The notes under the pieces are model-generated. The model searched no databases, was not told the DNA's origin, and saw nothing but the letters and a program-made list of their open reading frames with translations. Shown in pieces: positions 55,265-64,000 of a stretch of DNA of 64,000 bases (within the stretch, counting starts at the first letter, position 1; each line of letters opens with the position of its first letter). The DNA lies in NCBI RefSeq assembly GCF_007279655.1, contig NZ_QKWN01000013.1:62001-126000 (forward strand). The letters are read 5' to 3'. The translations under genes and the position numbers were made by a program. Source of the stretch: Robertkochia solimangrovi (GTDB taxonomy: Bacteria; Bacteroidota; Bacteroidia; Flavobacteriales; Flavobacteriaceae).

Positions 55265-55337
55265 TCAGTAAAATCATACTGACTATTTTTTAATTCAGGA
55301 AATTTTCATAGCTTAGCATTCAGTAAAACAAAACTGA
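55265..55337. promoter_or_regulatory. Two palindromic operator-like sites before the HsdS-like gene
   Basis: TCAGTA-N6-TACTGA at 55265-55282 and TCAGT-N8-ACTGA at 55320-55337, the second overlapping the ATG at 55337. A half site TTCAGG lies between. Spacing of 55 bases start to start. A dimeric repressor, perhaps an XRE/HTH protein, is plausible; none is encoded in the segment. Confidence 0.5.
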
Positions 55338-55906
55338 TGCTTAAAACTGTAAAAGAAATAGCCAAAGTTCGTTCCGGACAAACCTTCCGGAAACGGGTCA
55401 GCAACTCGCCTGACGGGGAGGTGTACGCAATACAGATAAAAGACCTGAATGAGCAGTTTACGGATTTCTGCACAACACCCCATAAAGTATCCAAGGACGA
55501 AATCACTTCTTCACAACTACTCAATACAGGAGACATCCTATTTCTCGGAAAGGGCAACACCAACAAAGCATTTGTCTATAAAAAACCGGAAGCTGCTGTC
55601 GCTGTTTCCCTGTTCTTTATAATCCAGGTAAAAGGCAATTCTGTCTTACCCGGTTACCTGGCATGGTATTTAAATAGCTATCAAGGGCAGGCTGCACTGG
55701 AGCGAATTAAATCAGGTGGACTCGTGGGGAATATTAGAAAATCAGACTTGGAAGATCTAGTTATCCCAGTGCCTGGCATTGAAATACAGAATCAGATCAT
55801 CAACATCAATAACCTATTCCTTAAAGAAAAGGAACTCTTAGCAAAATTGGAGCTAAAAAAGACTCAATATATAGAGAGTGTATTAAATCGACTTATTAAT
55901 CCGTAA
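55337..55906 (+). CDS. Single-TRD HsdS-like (type I specificity) protein
   Basis: 189 residues, one target-recognition domain: GQTFRKRV, DIKDL-like YAIQIKDLNEQF, LLNTGDILFLGKGN, VLPGYLAWYLNS, GNIRKSDLEDLVIPVPGIEIQ, and a C-terminal conserved helix (LAKLELKKTQYIESVLNRLI). Half the length of a full HsdS; it would need to pair with itself or with HsdM. First gene of a compact run to hsdR. Confidence 0.78.
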   Translation: MLKTVKEIAKVRSGQTFRKRVSNSPDGEVYAIQIKDLNEQFTDFCTTPHKVSKDEITSSQLLNTGDILFLGKGNTNKAFVYKKPEAAVAVSLFFIIQVKGNSVLPGYLAWYLNSYQGQAALERIKSGGLVGNIRKSDLEDLVIPVPGIEIQNQIININNLFLKEKELLAKLELKKTQYIESVLNRLINP

Positions 55907-55917
55907 TACCAATAATT

Positions 55918-56577
55918 ATGAAGACCAAAACCATCATCACCGCCTTCAGCCTCATCTTTGCCTTCAATTTTATAATTGCTCAGGACACCTATAAGGTAGG
56001 AAACACGGAATACTACAAGAACAAGTATTACAGCACTACCGGAAAGCCAATGGTTAAAAGAAGTGAAGCAAATAAGCAACAATTCTTAAGGTCGCGAGGT
56101 CTTTCCGAAACTCCTGAAGGTCATGAAATTGACCACATCATTCCTTTATCAGAAGGCGGCACCGATGACCCAAGAAATATGCAATTATTGACTGTTGAAC
56201 AACACAACAGAAAAACGGCCAGAGAAAGGGCTAAAAGAAGTAGTTATACCTACCCTACCAAAACAAGGACATATACCTCTAATTCCTCTTACTACAATTC
56301 TAATTACAATTCAAATTCAACGTATTCCGGAACCGACAATAATGGTCGTAAAATTTATACCGGAAGCCGCGGCGGAAAATATTACATAAATTCCAACGGC
56401 AATAAAACTTACATAAAATCGACACAAACTTCGAGCAGGAACAACTCTTACTACCGTTCGTCAAAAAGTTACACTCCCTCCCGGACATCCAGCTCAAGAA
56501 CAATTCATACCGGGCCGCGCGGAGGGAAATACTATATTAACTCTAACGGTAATAAAACCTACGTTAAAAAGAATTAA
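55918..56577 (+). CDS. Secreted HNH endonuclease with two PBCV-type basic adaptor repeats
   Basis: 219 residues. Signal peptide (residues 1-21, ending IIAQ), HNH nuclease at about 60-105 (GHEIDHIIPLSEGGTDD, NMQLLTVEQHNRKT), a Ser/Tyr/Asn linker, and two near-identical basic repeats at 146-166 and 196-216 (YTGSRGGKYYINSNGNKTY and HTGPRGGKYYINSNGNKTY). The start is 12 bases after the HsdS-like gene. An exported nuclease inside a restriction operon is unusual. Confidence 0.85.
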   Translation: MKTKTIITAFSLIFAFNFIIAQDTYKVGNTEYYKNKYYSTTGKPMVKRSEANKQQFLRSRGLSETPEGHEIDHIIPLSEGGTDDPRNMQLLTVEQHNRKTARERAKRSSYTYPTKTRTYTSNSSYYNSNYNSNSTYSGTDNNGRKIYTGSRGGKYYINSNGNKTYIKSTQTSSRNNSYYRSSKSYTPSRTSSSRTIHTGPRGGKYYINSNGNKTYVKKN

Positions 56578-56581
56578 GCCA

Positions 56582-57016
56582 ATGAAAACCAAAATCTGCG
56601 TCCGACACATCGACCAGGACTATATCGGTAGTTCATATACGAAAAAGGAAATAGGTAATATTGGATACGATCCCAGATATCGCTTGTCTCGCTCCTTTGA
56701 AATTTTGAATCCCATTTCAGTTGAAGAACTTAAAATTTCAGAGCTTCCATTGGATTGCACTTTCAACGACGAAAAGGAAATTACCGTAGTTTTTAAAGAT
56801 ATGCACGTTCTTAAATGCTGCTTCGATGATGGCGATATCGTGTATTACGGGGCACCTAAACATAGTGTGCAGAAGATTTATAAAAACGTTAGTCACATCC
56901 GTAATACAACCCGATATTACATCACACTAAAGGATGGTGCCGATCTACACAATATGGCAACCGGACTTTATGTAAGCGGACCTGAACTTGATGAACAATT
57001 AAAATCTATTATATAA
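56582..57016 (+). CDS. Hypothetical small protein in the restriction operon
   Basis: 144 residues, cytosolic, beta-rich, with two Cys (FKDMHVLKCCFDDGD) and GADLHNMATGLYVSGPEL. Not recognised. It begins five bases after the nuclease gene and ends seven bases before hsdM, so co-transcription is almost sure. Possibly an inhibitor or adaptor of the nuclease. Confidence 0.6.
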   Translation: MKTKICVRHIDQDYIGSSYTKKEIGNIGYDPRYRLSRSFEILNPISVEELKISELPLDCTFNDEKEITVVFKDMHVLKCCFDDGDIVYYGAPKHSVQKIYKNVSHIRNTTRYYITLKDGADLHNMATGLYVSGPELDEQLKSII

Positions 57017-57022
57017 AGAAAT

Positions 57023-58555
57023 ATGAAAAAACAAAGACCAACACAGGATCAAATCAACCAGACCCTCTGGGAAGCCTGCGATACCTTTAGAGGTGCTCTG
57101 GACTCTTCCGAATACAAAAATTACATCCTGGTATTCATGTTTGTGAAATACCTTAGCGATGTCTGGAAAGATCATTACGAAGAATACAAGAAACAATACG
57201 GTGATGACGAAGCCCTGATACAGCGAAAGCTCAAAAGGGAACGTTTCTACCTGCCTGAAAAATCGACCTTCGATTACCTCTATAGCAAACGAAACGACGA
57301 CAAGATCGGAGAGATCATTGACAAGGCTCTTGGTGCCATCGAAGATCAAAACATGGAAAAACTCTCTGGTGTGTTCCGTAATATCAGCTATAATTCTGAC
57401 AAGCTGGGAGAAACCAAAGACCGTAACCGAAGACTAAAGTCCTTGCTTAACGACTTCAACAAACCGGAAATGGACTTTCGACCTTCTGTTCTGGGAAGTA
57501 CGGAGGACATTCTTGGAAACAGCTATATGTTCCTCTTGGAGCGCTTTGCGTCAGGAGCAGGAAAGAAAGGGGGAGAATTTTATACGCCACATGAAGTATC
57601 TGTACTATTGGCAAAATTGGTGAACCCTCAACCTGGAAACCGGATATGCGACCTTGCTTGCGGATCAGGATCATTATTAACCACTGTGGCGGAAGAAGTA
57701 ACCAATCAAGATGGCAGTCCTTCAAAAGACTTTTCGCTCTTCGGCCAGGAAAGTAATGGCGACACCTGGGCATTGGGAAAACTCAATATGTTCCTGCATG
57801 GGATGGATTCTGCACAATTGGAATGGGGAGACACCATCAATAACCCTAAACTAAAGGATGGAGAAAGCCTGATGAAGTTTGACATTGTAGTTGCCAATCC
57901 GCCCTTCAGCCTTGACAAATGGGGAGCGGAAAAAGCGGAAGCCGACCGATACAAACGCTTCCTTCGCGGGGTACCTCCAAAAACAAAAGGTGATTATGCT
58001 TTCATACTGCACATGATCGAAACCTTACTCCCAACGGGTCGCGCCGGGGTTATCGTACCTCATGGAGTTCTATTTCGAGGGAGTTCTGAAGGAAAGATCA
58101 GAGAGCAGCTCATTGAAGAGAACCTTCTTGAAGCAGTGATCGGACTACCCTCAAACCTATTCTTTGGGACCAGTATTCCAGCTGCCATTTTAATCTTCAA
58201 TAAAGCTAAATCCACAGAAGACACCCTCTTTATTGATGCCAGTGGTGATTATGAGGAAGGCAAGAAACAAAACAAACTACGCGAGCAGGATATTGAGAAG
58301 GTCATACACCACTATATGCTGTGGAAAACCGATAAGGAATATAAAGGTCTGGAAAAATACAGCTATGTAGCTAAGAAGAAGGAGATTTCTGAAGACAACG
58401 ATTACAACCTAAATATCCCCAGGTATGTAGACACCTTTGAAGAGGAAGAATTGGTAGACATTCATGCTACTAAAAAGGAAATAAAGACTTTAGAAAATGA
58501 AATAGCGATCATACGATCTAAAATGAATGATTACCTAAATGAACTTGACCTATGA
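57023..58555 (+). CDS. hsdM: Type I restriction-modification methyltransferase subunit
   Basis: 510 residues, full length. N-terminal helical HsdM_N (TLWEACDTFRGALDSSEYKNY), then the N6-adenine methylase: AdoMet motif ICDLACGSGSLLTT, catalytic NPPF in IVVANPPFSLDKW, and FYTPHEVSVLLAKLV before it. It methylates adenine in the sequence recognised by HsdS. Overlaps hsdS by four bases (ATGA). Cytosolic. Confidence 0.95.
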   Translation: MKKQRPTQDQINQTLWEACDTFRGALDSSEYKNYILVFMFVKYLSDVWKDHYEEYKKQYGDDEALIQRKLKRERFYLPEKSTFDYLYSKRNDDKIGEIIDKALGAIEDQNMEKLSGVFRNISYNSDKLGETKDRNRRLKSLLNDFNKPEMDFRPSVLGSTEDILGNSYMFLLERFASGAGKKGGEFYTPHEVSVLLAKLVNPQPGNRICDLACGSGSLLTTVAEEVTNQDGSPSKDFSLFGQESNGDTWALGKLNMFLHGMDSAQLEWGDTINNPKLKDGESLMKFDIVVANPPFSLDKWGAEKAEADRYKRFLRGVPPKTKGDYAFILHMIETLLPTGRAGVIVPHGVLFRGSSEGKIREQLIEENLLEAVIGLPSNLFFGTSIPAAILIFNKAKSTEDTLFIDASGDYEEGKKQNKLREQDIEKVIHHYMLWKTDKEYKGLEKYSYVAKKKEISEDNDYNLNIPRYVDTFEEEELVDIHATKKEIKTLENEIAIIRSKMNDYLNELDL

Positions 58556-59811
58556 ATCAGCAAAATGCTAATAAATCCTTTTCAAATACTGATCATTCTG
58601 AATCTACGTGGTCAAGACCCAGGTTAAACGACATTACCTTAAAGATTACTGATGGAGCACATAGCTCTCCTCCATCCGTGGTTGTTAGTGAAGGTTATCC
58701 CATGTATTCTGTAAAAAATATGACAGAAACTGGATTCGAAAGAGAACAACCTCGATATATTGGCAAGGATGATTATAACCAATTGATCCAACAAGGATGT
58801 AAGCCAAAAATAAATGATGTGCTCATTGCTAAGGATGGATCGGTTCTCAAATATTCCTTCGTAATTAAAAATGAATTTAATGGAGTTTTATTATCCTCAA
58901 TAGCTATAATTCGTCCTGATATTAACACTCTGCATCCTGAGTATTTAGCGCAATATTTCAAAAAAGAAAGGGTTCGAAAGTACATTGCCCGCGCTTTAAC
59001 TACGGGTTCTGGCGTACCGAGAATAGTTTTAAAGGACTTTAGGTCACTCCGAATACCACTCCCTCCCCTCCCCGAACAAAAAAAGATCGCGGAGATCTTA
59101 AGCACCTGGGATGAAGCCATACAGAAGCAGGAGCAAATCATTGCCGCCAAGGAAAAGCTAAAAAAAGGACTGATGCAGCAACTGCTCACCGGTAAAAAAC
59201 GCTTTCCGGGCTTTGAAGGGGACTGGAAGGAAGTTAAATTAAAAGAGATATTCCATATAGCAAGAGGTGGATCTCCTAGACCAATAAAAAGTTACATAAC
59301 TGAAGACGCCAACGGTGTTAACTGGATCAAGATTGGTGACACAAAATCTACTAGCAAATACATATATAGCACTCAAGAAAAAATCAAACCATCGGGAGTA
59401 AAAAAGTCTCTTCTAGTAAAACCAGGAGATTTTATCTTATCTAACTCAATGAGCTTCGGAAGACCTTACATTATGAAAACAGAAGGATGCATACATGATG
59501 GATGGTTATTGTTAAGGTTGAAAGGCGAATTATCAACGGACTTCATGTATTACCTCTTGGGCTCGGATAACATGGCAAATAAATTCAAAAGTAAAGCGGC
59601 CGGTTCTACGGTTAAAAATTTAAATATAAAGCTCGTAGAGACAGTAAAGGTAAAAGTTCCTTCTTTTGAAGAACAAAATAGGATCTCCAACATATTATCG
59701 AACCTCGATCAAGAGTTGGAATACATGATTAAATCTCGGGACAAGCTAATAGATCAGAAAAAAGGCCTAATGCAACAACTCCTAACCGGGAAGATCCGGG
59801 TAAACACCTAA
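58552..59811 (+). CDS. hsdS: Type I restriction-modification specificity subunit
   Basis: 419 residues with two target-recognition domains, each ending in a conserved helix: LPPLPEQKKIAEILSTWDEA and FEEQNRISNILSNLDQELE, both followed by MQQLLTGK. The TRDs (about 10-180 and 215-385) differ strongly, as expected for the two half-sites. Positions between hsdM and hsdR are standard. Confidence 0.94.
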   Translation: MNQQNANKSFSNTDHSESTWSRPRLNDITLKITDGAHSSPPSVVVSEGYPMYSVKNMTETGFEREQPRYIGKDDYNQLIQQGCKPKINDVLIAKDGSVLKYSFVIKNEFNGVLLSSIAIIRPDINTLHPEYLAQYFKKERVRKYIARALTTGSGVPRIVLKDFRSLRIPLPPLPEQKKIAEILSTWDEAIQKQEQIIAAKEKLKKGLMQQLLTGKKRFPGFEGDWKEVKLKEIFHIARGGSPRPIKSYITEDANGVNWIKIGDTKSTSKYIYSTQEKIKPSGVKKSLLVKPGDFILSNSMSFGRPYIMKTEGCIHDGWLLLRLKGELSTDFMYYLLGSDNMANKFKSKAAGSTVKNLNIKLVETVKVKVPSFEEQNRISNILSNLDQELEYMIKSRDKLIDQKKGLMQQLLTGKIRVNT

Positions 59812-59822
59812 TACCAACCACC

Positions 59823-62800
59823 ATGCAAGTAAAGTACGGCGAATATCATGACTCACAGGCCCCGGCCCTAACCCTACTCCAAAAGATGGGGTGGACTTAC
59901 ATTAGTCCGGAAGAAACCATTAACCAGCGGGATGGTTTGCTTTCTAATGTGATCCTCGAAGACATCTTGGCCGAGCGCCTTCATGCCATTAATACCTTTG
60001 AATACAAGGGAGATCCTTATAAGTTTTCCCAGTCTAACATTCAATCGGCTATTACAGCTCTAAAGAATGTGCCCGAGGGCGGACTCATCGCAACCAATGA
60101 AAAGGTTTACGACCTTATCACCTTGGGGAAGAGTTACTCAGAAACCATTAATGGAGATAAAAAGTCCTTTTCCCTACGATACATCGACTGGCTTCACCCG
60201 GAGAACAATTCATATCATGTAACGGAGGAATTTGTGGTTGAAGGCATCAAAGAAAAAAGGCGTCCTGATCTGGTGCTATTTGTAAATGGCATCCCATTCG
60301 TTGTTATTGAAAACAAGCGAAGAGACAAAAACGACTCTATAGAAGAAGCGGTTTCTCAAAACATCAGAAACCAAAAGACAGAGACGGGAACCCCTCGCTT
60401 ATTTCATTATGCACAATTGCTACTTGCAGTGCACCCCAATGAGGTGAAATATGCCACCACAGGCACCCCGGCTAAGTTCTGGTCCGTATGGAAAGAGGAT
60501 AATGAGAAAGCAGTGCAGTCTGTTATTTCCTCTGAAATTAATGACCTCCCCGGAGAAGATCGATTAGCTACAGCCCAGGACTGCGGATTGATGAGTTTAT
60601 GCTCTCCACAAAGGGTTATGGACCTGTCCTACAAATACATCGTTTTTGACGGACCTATAAAAAAAGTTTGTCGGTACCAACAGTACTTCGCCGTACAGGA
60701 CACTTTAAAACAAGTCACCCAATTTGACACTCAAGAAAAAAGAAAGGGCGGTGTGATCTGGCATACCACCGGAAGTGGTAAATCGCTTACCATGGTTATG
60801 CTATCAAAAGCCCTGGCTTTAGAAAAGAGTATCGACTCTCCCAGGGTTATTGTAGTTACTGATCGTAAGTCCCTGGACAAGCAAATTTTTAAAACCTTTG
60901 TGAACTGTGGGAAAAACGTTAAGAAGGCTAAGAGTGGTAATGACCTTGCCGACCTCCTAAAAGACAAAGGAAATGAAGTGATCACCACCATTATCGACAA
61001 GTTTCGAGGAGCTTCAAAGTCCGCTTACGTTGATCATTCTTCTAACGTCTTCGTATTGGTCGATGAAAGCCACCGCAGCCAGTATGGATCAGCTAACCTG
61101 ATCATGAGAAAGCTACTCCCGAATGCTTGCTTTATAGGGTTCACCGGTACACCTCTCCTCAAAAGCGAAAAGAATACTGCTCGCAAGTTTGGCGGATTTA
61201 TTCATAAATACACCATTGACCAGGCGGTAAAAGATGGAGCAGTCCTCCCACTACTCTATGAAGGCCGTTCAGCAAAGCTGACAATAAACAAAAAACAGAT
61301 CGATAAGGGTTTTGAACGGCTTGCAGCTCCACTCAGCGAGGAGGCGCAAAAGGATCTAAAACGAAAATTCGCCTCCATTTCAAAAATCTACGAATCCGAT
61401 CATGTAGTAGAAGAGATCGCCTATGACATCTCTAAACACTTCTGTGAAAACTGGCAAGGCACAGGATTTAAAGCTCAACTTGCTACCCCAAAGATCGACA
61501 CAGCGATCAAATACCAGCGCTACTTCGAAAATCAGACTAATCCCAACTTAAAGATCAATACTGCTGTCGTATTTACCCCACCAGACAGCCGCCAGGACAA
61601 CGAAGATGTATGGAGTGAATCCAGTAACGAATCTAAGATTTACTGGGACTCCCTTATGGAACGATACCAGGGACAAGAAGTATATGAGAACTGGGTAATC
61701 GATCACTTTAAGGAAAAGGGCAATGAAGTAGAACTTGTGATCGTGGTCACCAAACTCCTTACAGGGTTTGATGCACCAAGAAACACGGTTCTTTATCTCG
61801 CCAAGCCACTACATTCACACAATCTTTTACAAGCTATTGCAAGGGTAAACAGGCTTTTCGAAGGTAAAGAACATGGGCACATCATAGACTATGTGGGTAT
61901 ACTAGGAAAGTTAGACGAAGCCCTTACTGATTACTCAGCCTTTGAAGACTACGATGCGGAAGACATTACCAATGCGGTGATAGATGTTAGAGAAGAGGTT
62001 CGTAAAGTTCCCCTGCGACATTCCGATGTCATTGATATCTTCAAGGAGGTACAAAACAAAGAGGATATCGAAGCCCTGGAACGTCACTTATCCCCAAAAG
62101 ACATCAGAGATAGTTTTTACGAAAGAGTATCGGCCTTTGCCAGGGTATTGCAAACCGCATTAAGCTCTGATGAATTTTACCAGGAATACACCGAAGCACA
62201 GATCGCCTTCTATAAAGGGGAATTAAAACGCTTCCAAAGCCTGAGGCGATCGGTACAAGTACGTTATGCCGAAGTGATCTCATACAAAGAGTACGAACCA
62301 AGGGTCAAGAAATTACTCGACACCTACGTGGATGCCGAAAGGGTCGATCAGATCACTTCAGGGGTAAACATCTTTGACAAGAATCAGGTAAATGAAGCCC
62401 TGGCCTCTTACGGCAAGACAACCGCTTCTAAGGCAGATTACATTGCCAATAACATGAAGAAGGTCATTAATGAAAATATGGACAGGGATGAAGCCTTCTA
62501 CAAAAAGTTCTCGGAAATGATCGAAGATACGATCCGAGCCTTTCAGGAAGGACGACTCTCAGAAAAGGAATACCTGGAAACCATCATGAAAACCCGTGAT
62601 GATATGGAGAAAGGCCACCAGGAAGGTATTCCGAATATCCTGCAGGACAAACCCAAAGCCAGAGCCTTCTTTGGTGCTTTGAATGATGTGATTAAAGATG
62701 TTCATGGTAATGGTTCAGTTCCCGGCATTGCAGAACAGTTGGCTAAGGCAGGTATTGATATTAGTGAAATAGTAGAAAATCTAACCATAAGAGACTGGAA

Positions 62801-62948
62801 GCGCAACCTGGATGTGCAGCGACAGATGGAGAATGAGATCGAGGATTACCTTATCGACCATCGAAGCACTTTGGGCATCGAACTCACCTTTGATGAGATC
62901 GACATCATTCTGGCCAAATGTCTGAAAATTGCAAAACACAACTTTTAA
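59823..62948 (+). CDS. hsdR: Type I restriction-modification endonuclease/translocase subunit
   Basis: 1041 residues, full length. N-terminal PD-(D/E)xK nuclease (RRPDLVLFVNGIPFVVIENK), then the SF2 translocase: Walker A HTTGSGKSLTMVM, DESHRSQYG (DEAD-box equivalent), FTGTPLL, KLLTGFDAPRNTVLYLAKPL and QAIARVNRLF. C-terminal helical part contacts HsdM. Intact. Twelve bases after hsdS. Confidence 0.95.
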   Translation: MQVKYGEYHDSQAPALTLLQKMGWTYISPEETINQRDGLLSNVILEDILAERLHAINTFEYKGDPYKFSQSNIQSAITALKNVPEGGLIATNEKVYDLITLGKSYSETINGDKKSFSLRYIDWLHPENNSYHVTEEFVVEGIKEKRRPDLVLFVNGIPFVVIENKRRDKNDSIEEAVSQNIRNQKTETGTPRLFHYAQLLLAVHPNEVKYATTGTPAKFWSVWKEDNEKAVQSVISSEINDLPGEDRLATAQDCGLMSLCSPQRVMDLSYKYIVFDGPIKKVCRYQQYFAVQDTLKQVTQFDTQEKRKGGVIWHTTGSGKSLTMVMLSKALALEKSIDSPRVIVVTDRKSLDKQIFKTFVNCGKNVKKAKSGNDLADLLKDKGNEVITTIIDKFRGASKSAYVDHSSNVFVLVDESHRSQYGSANLIMRKLLPNACFIGFTGTPLLKSEKNTARKFGGFIHKYTIDQAVKDGAVLPLLYEGRSAKLTINKKQIDKGFERLAAPLSEEAQKDLKRKFASISKIYESDHVVEEIAYDISKHFCENWQGTGFKAQLATPKIDTAIKYQRYFENQTNPNLKINTAVVFTPPDSRQDNEDVWSESSNESKIYWDSLMERYQGQEVYENWVIDHFKEKGNEVELVIVVTKLLTGFDAPRNTVLYLAKPLHSHNLLQAIARVNRLFEGKEHGHIIDYVGILGKLDEALTDYSAFEDYDAEDITNAVIDVREEVRKVPLRHSDVIDIFKEVQNKEDIEALERHLSPKDIRDSFYERVSAFARVLQTALSSDEFYQEYTEAQIAFYKGELKRFQSLRRSVQVRYAEVISYKEYEPRVKKLLDTYVDAERVDQITSGVNIFDKNQVNEALASYGKTTASKADYIANNMKKVINENMDRDEAFYKKFSEMIEDTIRAFQEGRLSEKEYLETIMKTRDDMEKGHQEGIPNILQDKPKARAFFGALNDVIKDVHGNGSVPGIAEQLAKAGIDISEIVENLTIRDWKRNLDVQRQMENEIEDYLIDHRSTLGIELTFDEIDIILAKCLKIAKHNF

Positions 62949-63649
62949 TGGAAGATGTAGCATACGGCACACAGACTATTTACTTCCATTTAAGGCGAGT
63001 GGAACGGAAAACCCTGGCTATTGAAGTTCATCCTGACCTTTCGATATGGGCTATCGCCCCCTTAAAAGCAAGCCTGTCAGACGTTAAGAAGCGTATTGTG
63101 CGAAGAGGTACCTGGATAAACAAGCAACTTAACTATTTCGAGCAGTTTTTACCCAGAACTCCCGAAAGAGAGTATGTGTCAGGGGAAACCCATTTGTATT
63201 TGGGCCGCAGATACCTCCTGCGTGTCCGCCATGGAGAAGAAAACAGTGTGAAGCTAAAAGGAGGTGAATTGTTTGTGTATTGCAAAACCAAACCAAAACA
63301 GGAGCTTGTCAGGCGTTTACTTGCTGAATGGTATTACAACCATGCGAAGAAAAGATTTGACAAGGTGATCTCTGAGCAAATACAACGCTACAAAAGGTTT
63401 GATATAGAGGCACCCGAAGTAGAAATTCGCCGGATGAAAAACCGCTGGGGTAGCTGCACCCCGAAAGGCAAGATCATCTTAAATCCGGAACTCATAAAAG
63501 CACCCGGCAAATGCATAGAATATGTATTAATCCACGAACTCTGTCACCTAGTACACCCCAACCATGGCAAGCAGTTTTATGCCTTGCTGGGGGAGTTGTT
63601 ACCTGGGTGGGTGAAATGGAAAGAAAAACTGGAACAGACAATATTTTAA
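62948..63649 (+). CDS. YgjP-like (DUF45) zinc metallopeptidase
   Basis: About 233 residues. C-terminal motif NRWGSCTPKGKIILNPELI then HELCHLVHPNHGKQFYALL, giving HExxH and the third His ligand. The start ATG overlaps the hsdR stop (TAATG), tying it to the operon; an upstream reading from 62918 would overlap hsdR by 31 bases. YgjP-like peptidases often sit beside type I systems, for reasons not settled. Confidence 0.88.
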   Translation: MEDVAYGTQTIYFHLRRVERKTLAIEVHPDLSIWAIAPLKASLSDVKKRIVRRGTWINKQLNYFEQFLPRTPEREYVSGETHLYLGRRYLLRVRHGEENSVKLKGGELFVYCKTKPKQELVRRLLAEWYYNHAKKRFDKVISEQIQRYKRFDIEAPEVEIRRMKNRWGSCTPKGKIILNPELIKAPGKCIEYVLIHELCHLVHPNHGKQFYALLGELLPGWVKWKEKLEQTIF

Positions 63650-63723
63650 CAAAATATGTTCATAACCCTTTATTATTATCCTATTCGAACAGCACGATTT
63701 AAATTATTTTCGCCACAAATACC

Positions 63724-64000
63724 ATGAATCCCCTTATGAAAACAAAAAGACCCAGAATTAAGCGCCATAAAGAAGTTGCTGTAAAAGATCCTTTGGAGTT
63801 CGTGCCAAATTGCGCTTCAGAAAATGCGCGAAAAATCCACGTCTATAAGGAATTTGAAATTGAGCTTTGGATTGACAAGCATTATCATGACAGAAAAGTC
63901 CATGGAGATGAGAACGGAAAGCGCGAAGGAATTGAAGAAAACGATGTATCCTCACTAATAATTGATTCATTTAAGTACCTATTAGAAATTTATTTGAGGG
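63724..64000 (+). CDS. Unidentified protein, 3' end beyond window
   Basis: Open frame from ATG 63724 (MNPLMKTKRPRIKRHKEVAV) with no stop to the window edge, at least 92 residues. An alternative start is ATG 63736. The later part reads VYKEFEIELWIDKHYHDRKV and IDSFKYLLEI, suggesting a small basic protein of the kind found in toxin-antitoxin or phage-related loci; not recognised. Confidence 0.5.
   Translation, partial: MNPLMKTKRPRIKRHKEVAVKDPLEFVPNCASENARKIHVYKEFEIELWIDKHYHDRKVHGDENGKREGIEENDVSSLIIDSFKYLLEIYLR

Overview
The window looks like a chromosomal segment of a marine or soil flavobacterium (Bacteroidota, probably Flavobacteriaceae). The evidence is the gene content: DUF6090, a DUF6695-like protein, a TlpA-like lipoprotein thioredoxin, a GH29 fucosidase lipoprotein, BlaI/M56 pairs and Rhs proteins with an HYYPFGL-type core. 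Bacteroidetes-type -7 boxes (TAnnTTTG) are visible, Shine-Dalgarno sequences are nearly absent, and many exported proteins carry short lipoprotein signals. No rRNA, tRNA or CRISPR array was recognised.

Layout. (1) 1-8.3 kb: end of an unidentified gene, a short-chain dehydrogenase, then a minus-strand tripartite RND efflux operon (adaptor, pump, outer-membrane lipoprotein) with its AraC-type regulator as the last gene. A pair of direct repeats lies upstream of a -7 box that has no -33 box. (2) 8.5-19.4 kb: plus-strand housekeeping and accessory genes: ChaN-like protein, DoxX-like protein, GspG-like protein, DUF2071, an esterase, an AraC regulator with a TetX-like flavin monooxygenase, a penicillin-acylase-family lipoprotein and DUF6090. 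A duplicated intergenic repeat lies at 12.2-12.5 kb. (3) 19.4-21.9 kb: a minus-strand, overlapping three-gene operon (JmjC/cupin-like oxygenase, fatty acid hydroxylase, DUF6695-like). (4) 22-30 kb: a RibD-like reductase followed by a heptamer tandem repeat, an amidohydrolase, a TPR protein, a phosphoesterase, a modular fucosidase and a TlpA-like protein. (5) 30.3-32.5 kb: a BlaI repressor with two visible TACAnnTGTA operators, co-transcribed with a BlaR1-type M56 sensor fused to an N-acetylmuramoyl-L-alanine amidase domain. (6) 32.6-40.3 kb: S41 protease, lipoprotein, phosphoesterase, MutS-like ATPase with a decayed fragment of a second copy, and an esterase-like protein lacking the catalytic serine.

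(7) 40.3-52.1 kb is an A/T-rich, mostly minus-strand island of Rhs (polymorphic toxin) debris. At least five remnants of Rhs C-termini each end within a few bases of a small lipoprotein or membrane protein, which is the standard toxin-immunity geometry. Between them lie a broken transposase, several solo ends of the same insertion sequence, a partial duplicate of one immunity gene and three copies of a hairpin-rich repeat. The only Rhs core segment left (50.4-51.4 kb) carries three in-frame stops.

(8) 52.2-64 kb is a defence region: a membrane protein, a DUF433/PIN-like toxin-antitoxin pair, a GIY-YIG (T5orf172) protein, and a tightly packed run. That run holds a single-domain HsdS-like protein, a secreted HNH nuclease with two basic adaptor repeats, a small unknown protein, complete type I restriction-modification genes hsdM-hsdS-hsdR and a YgjP-like metallopeptidase. 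The unusual accessory genes in the type I operon and the Rhs-immunity graveyard are the two parts most likely to hide undescribed biology.
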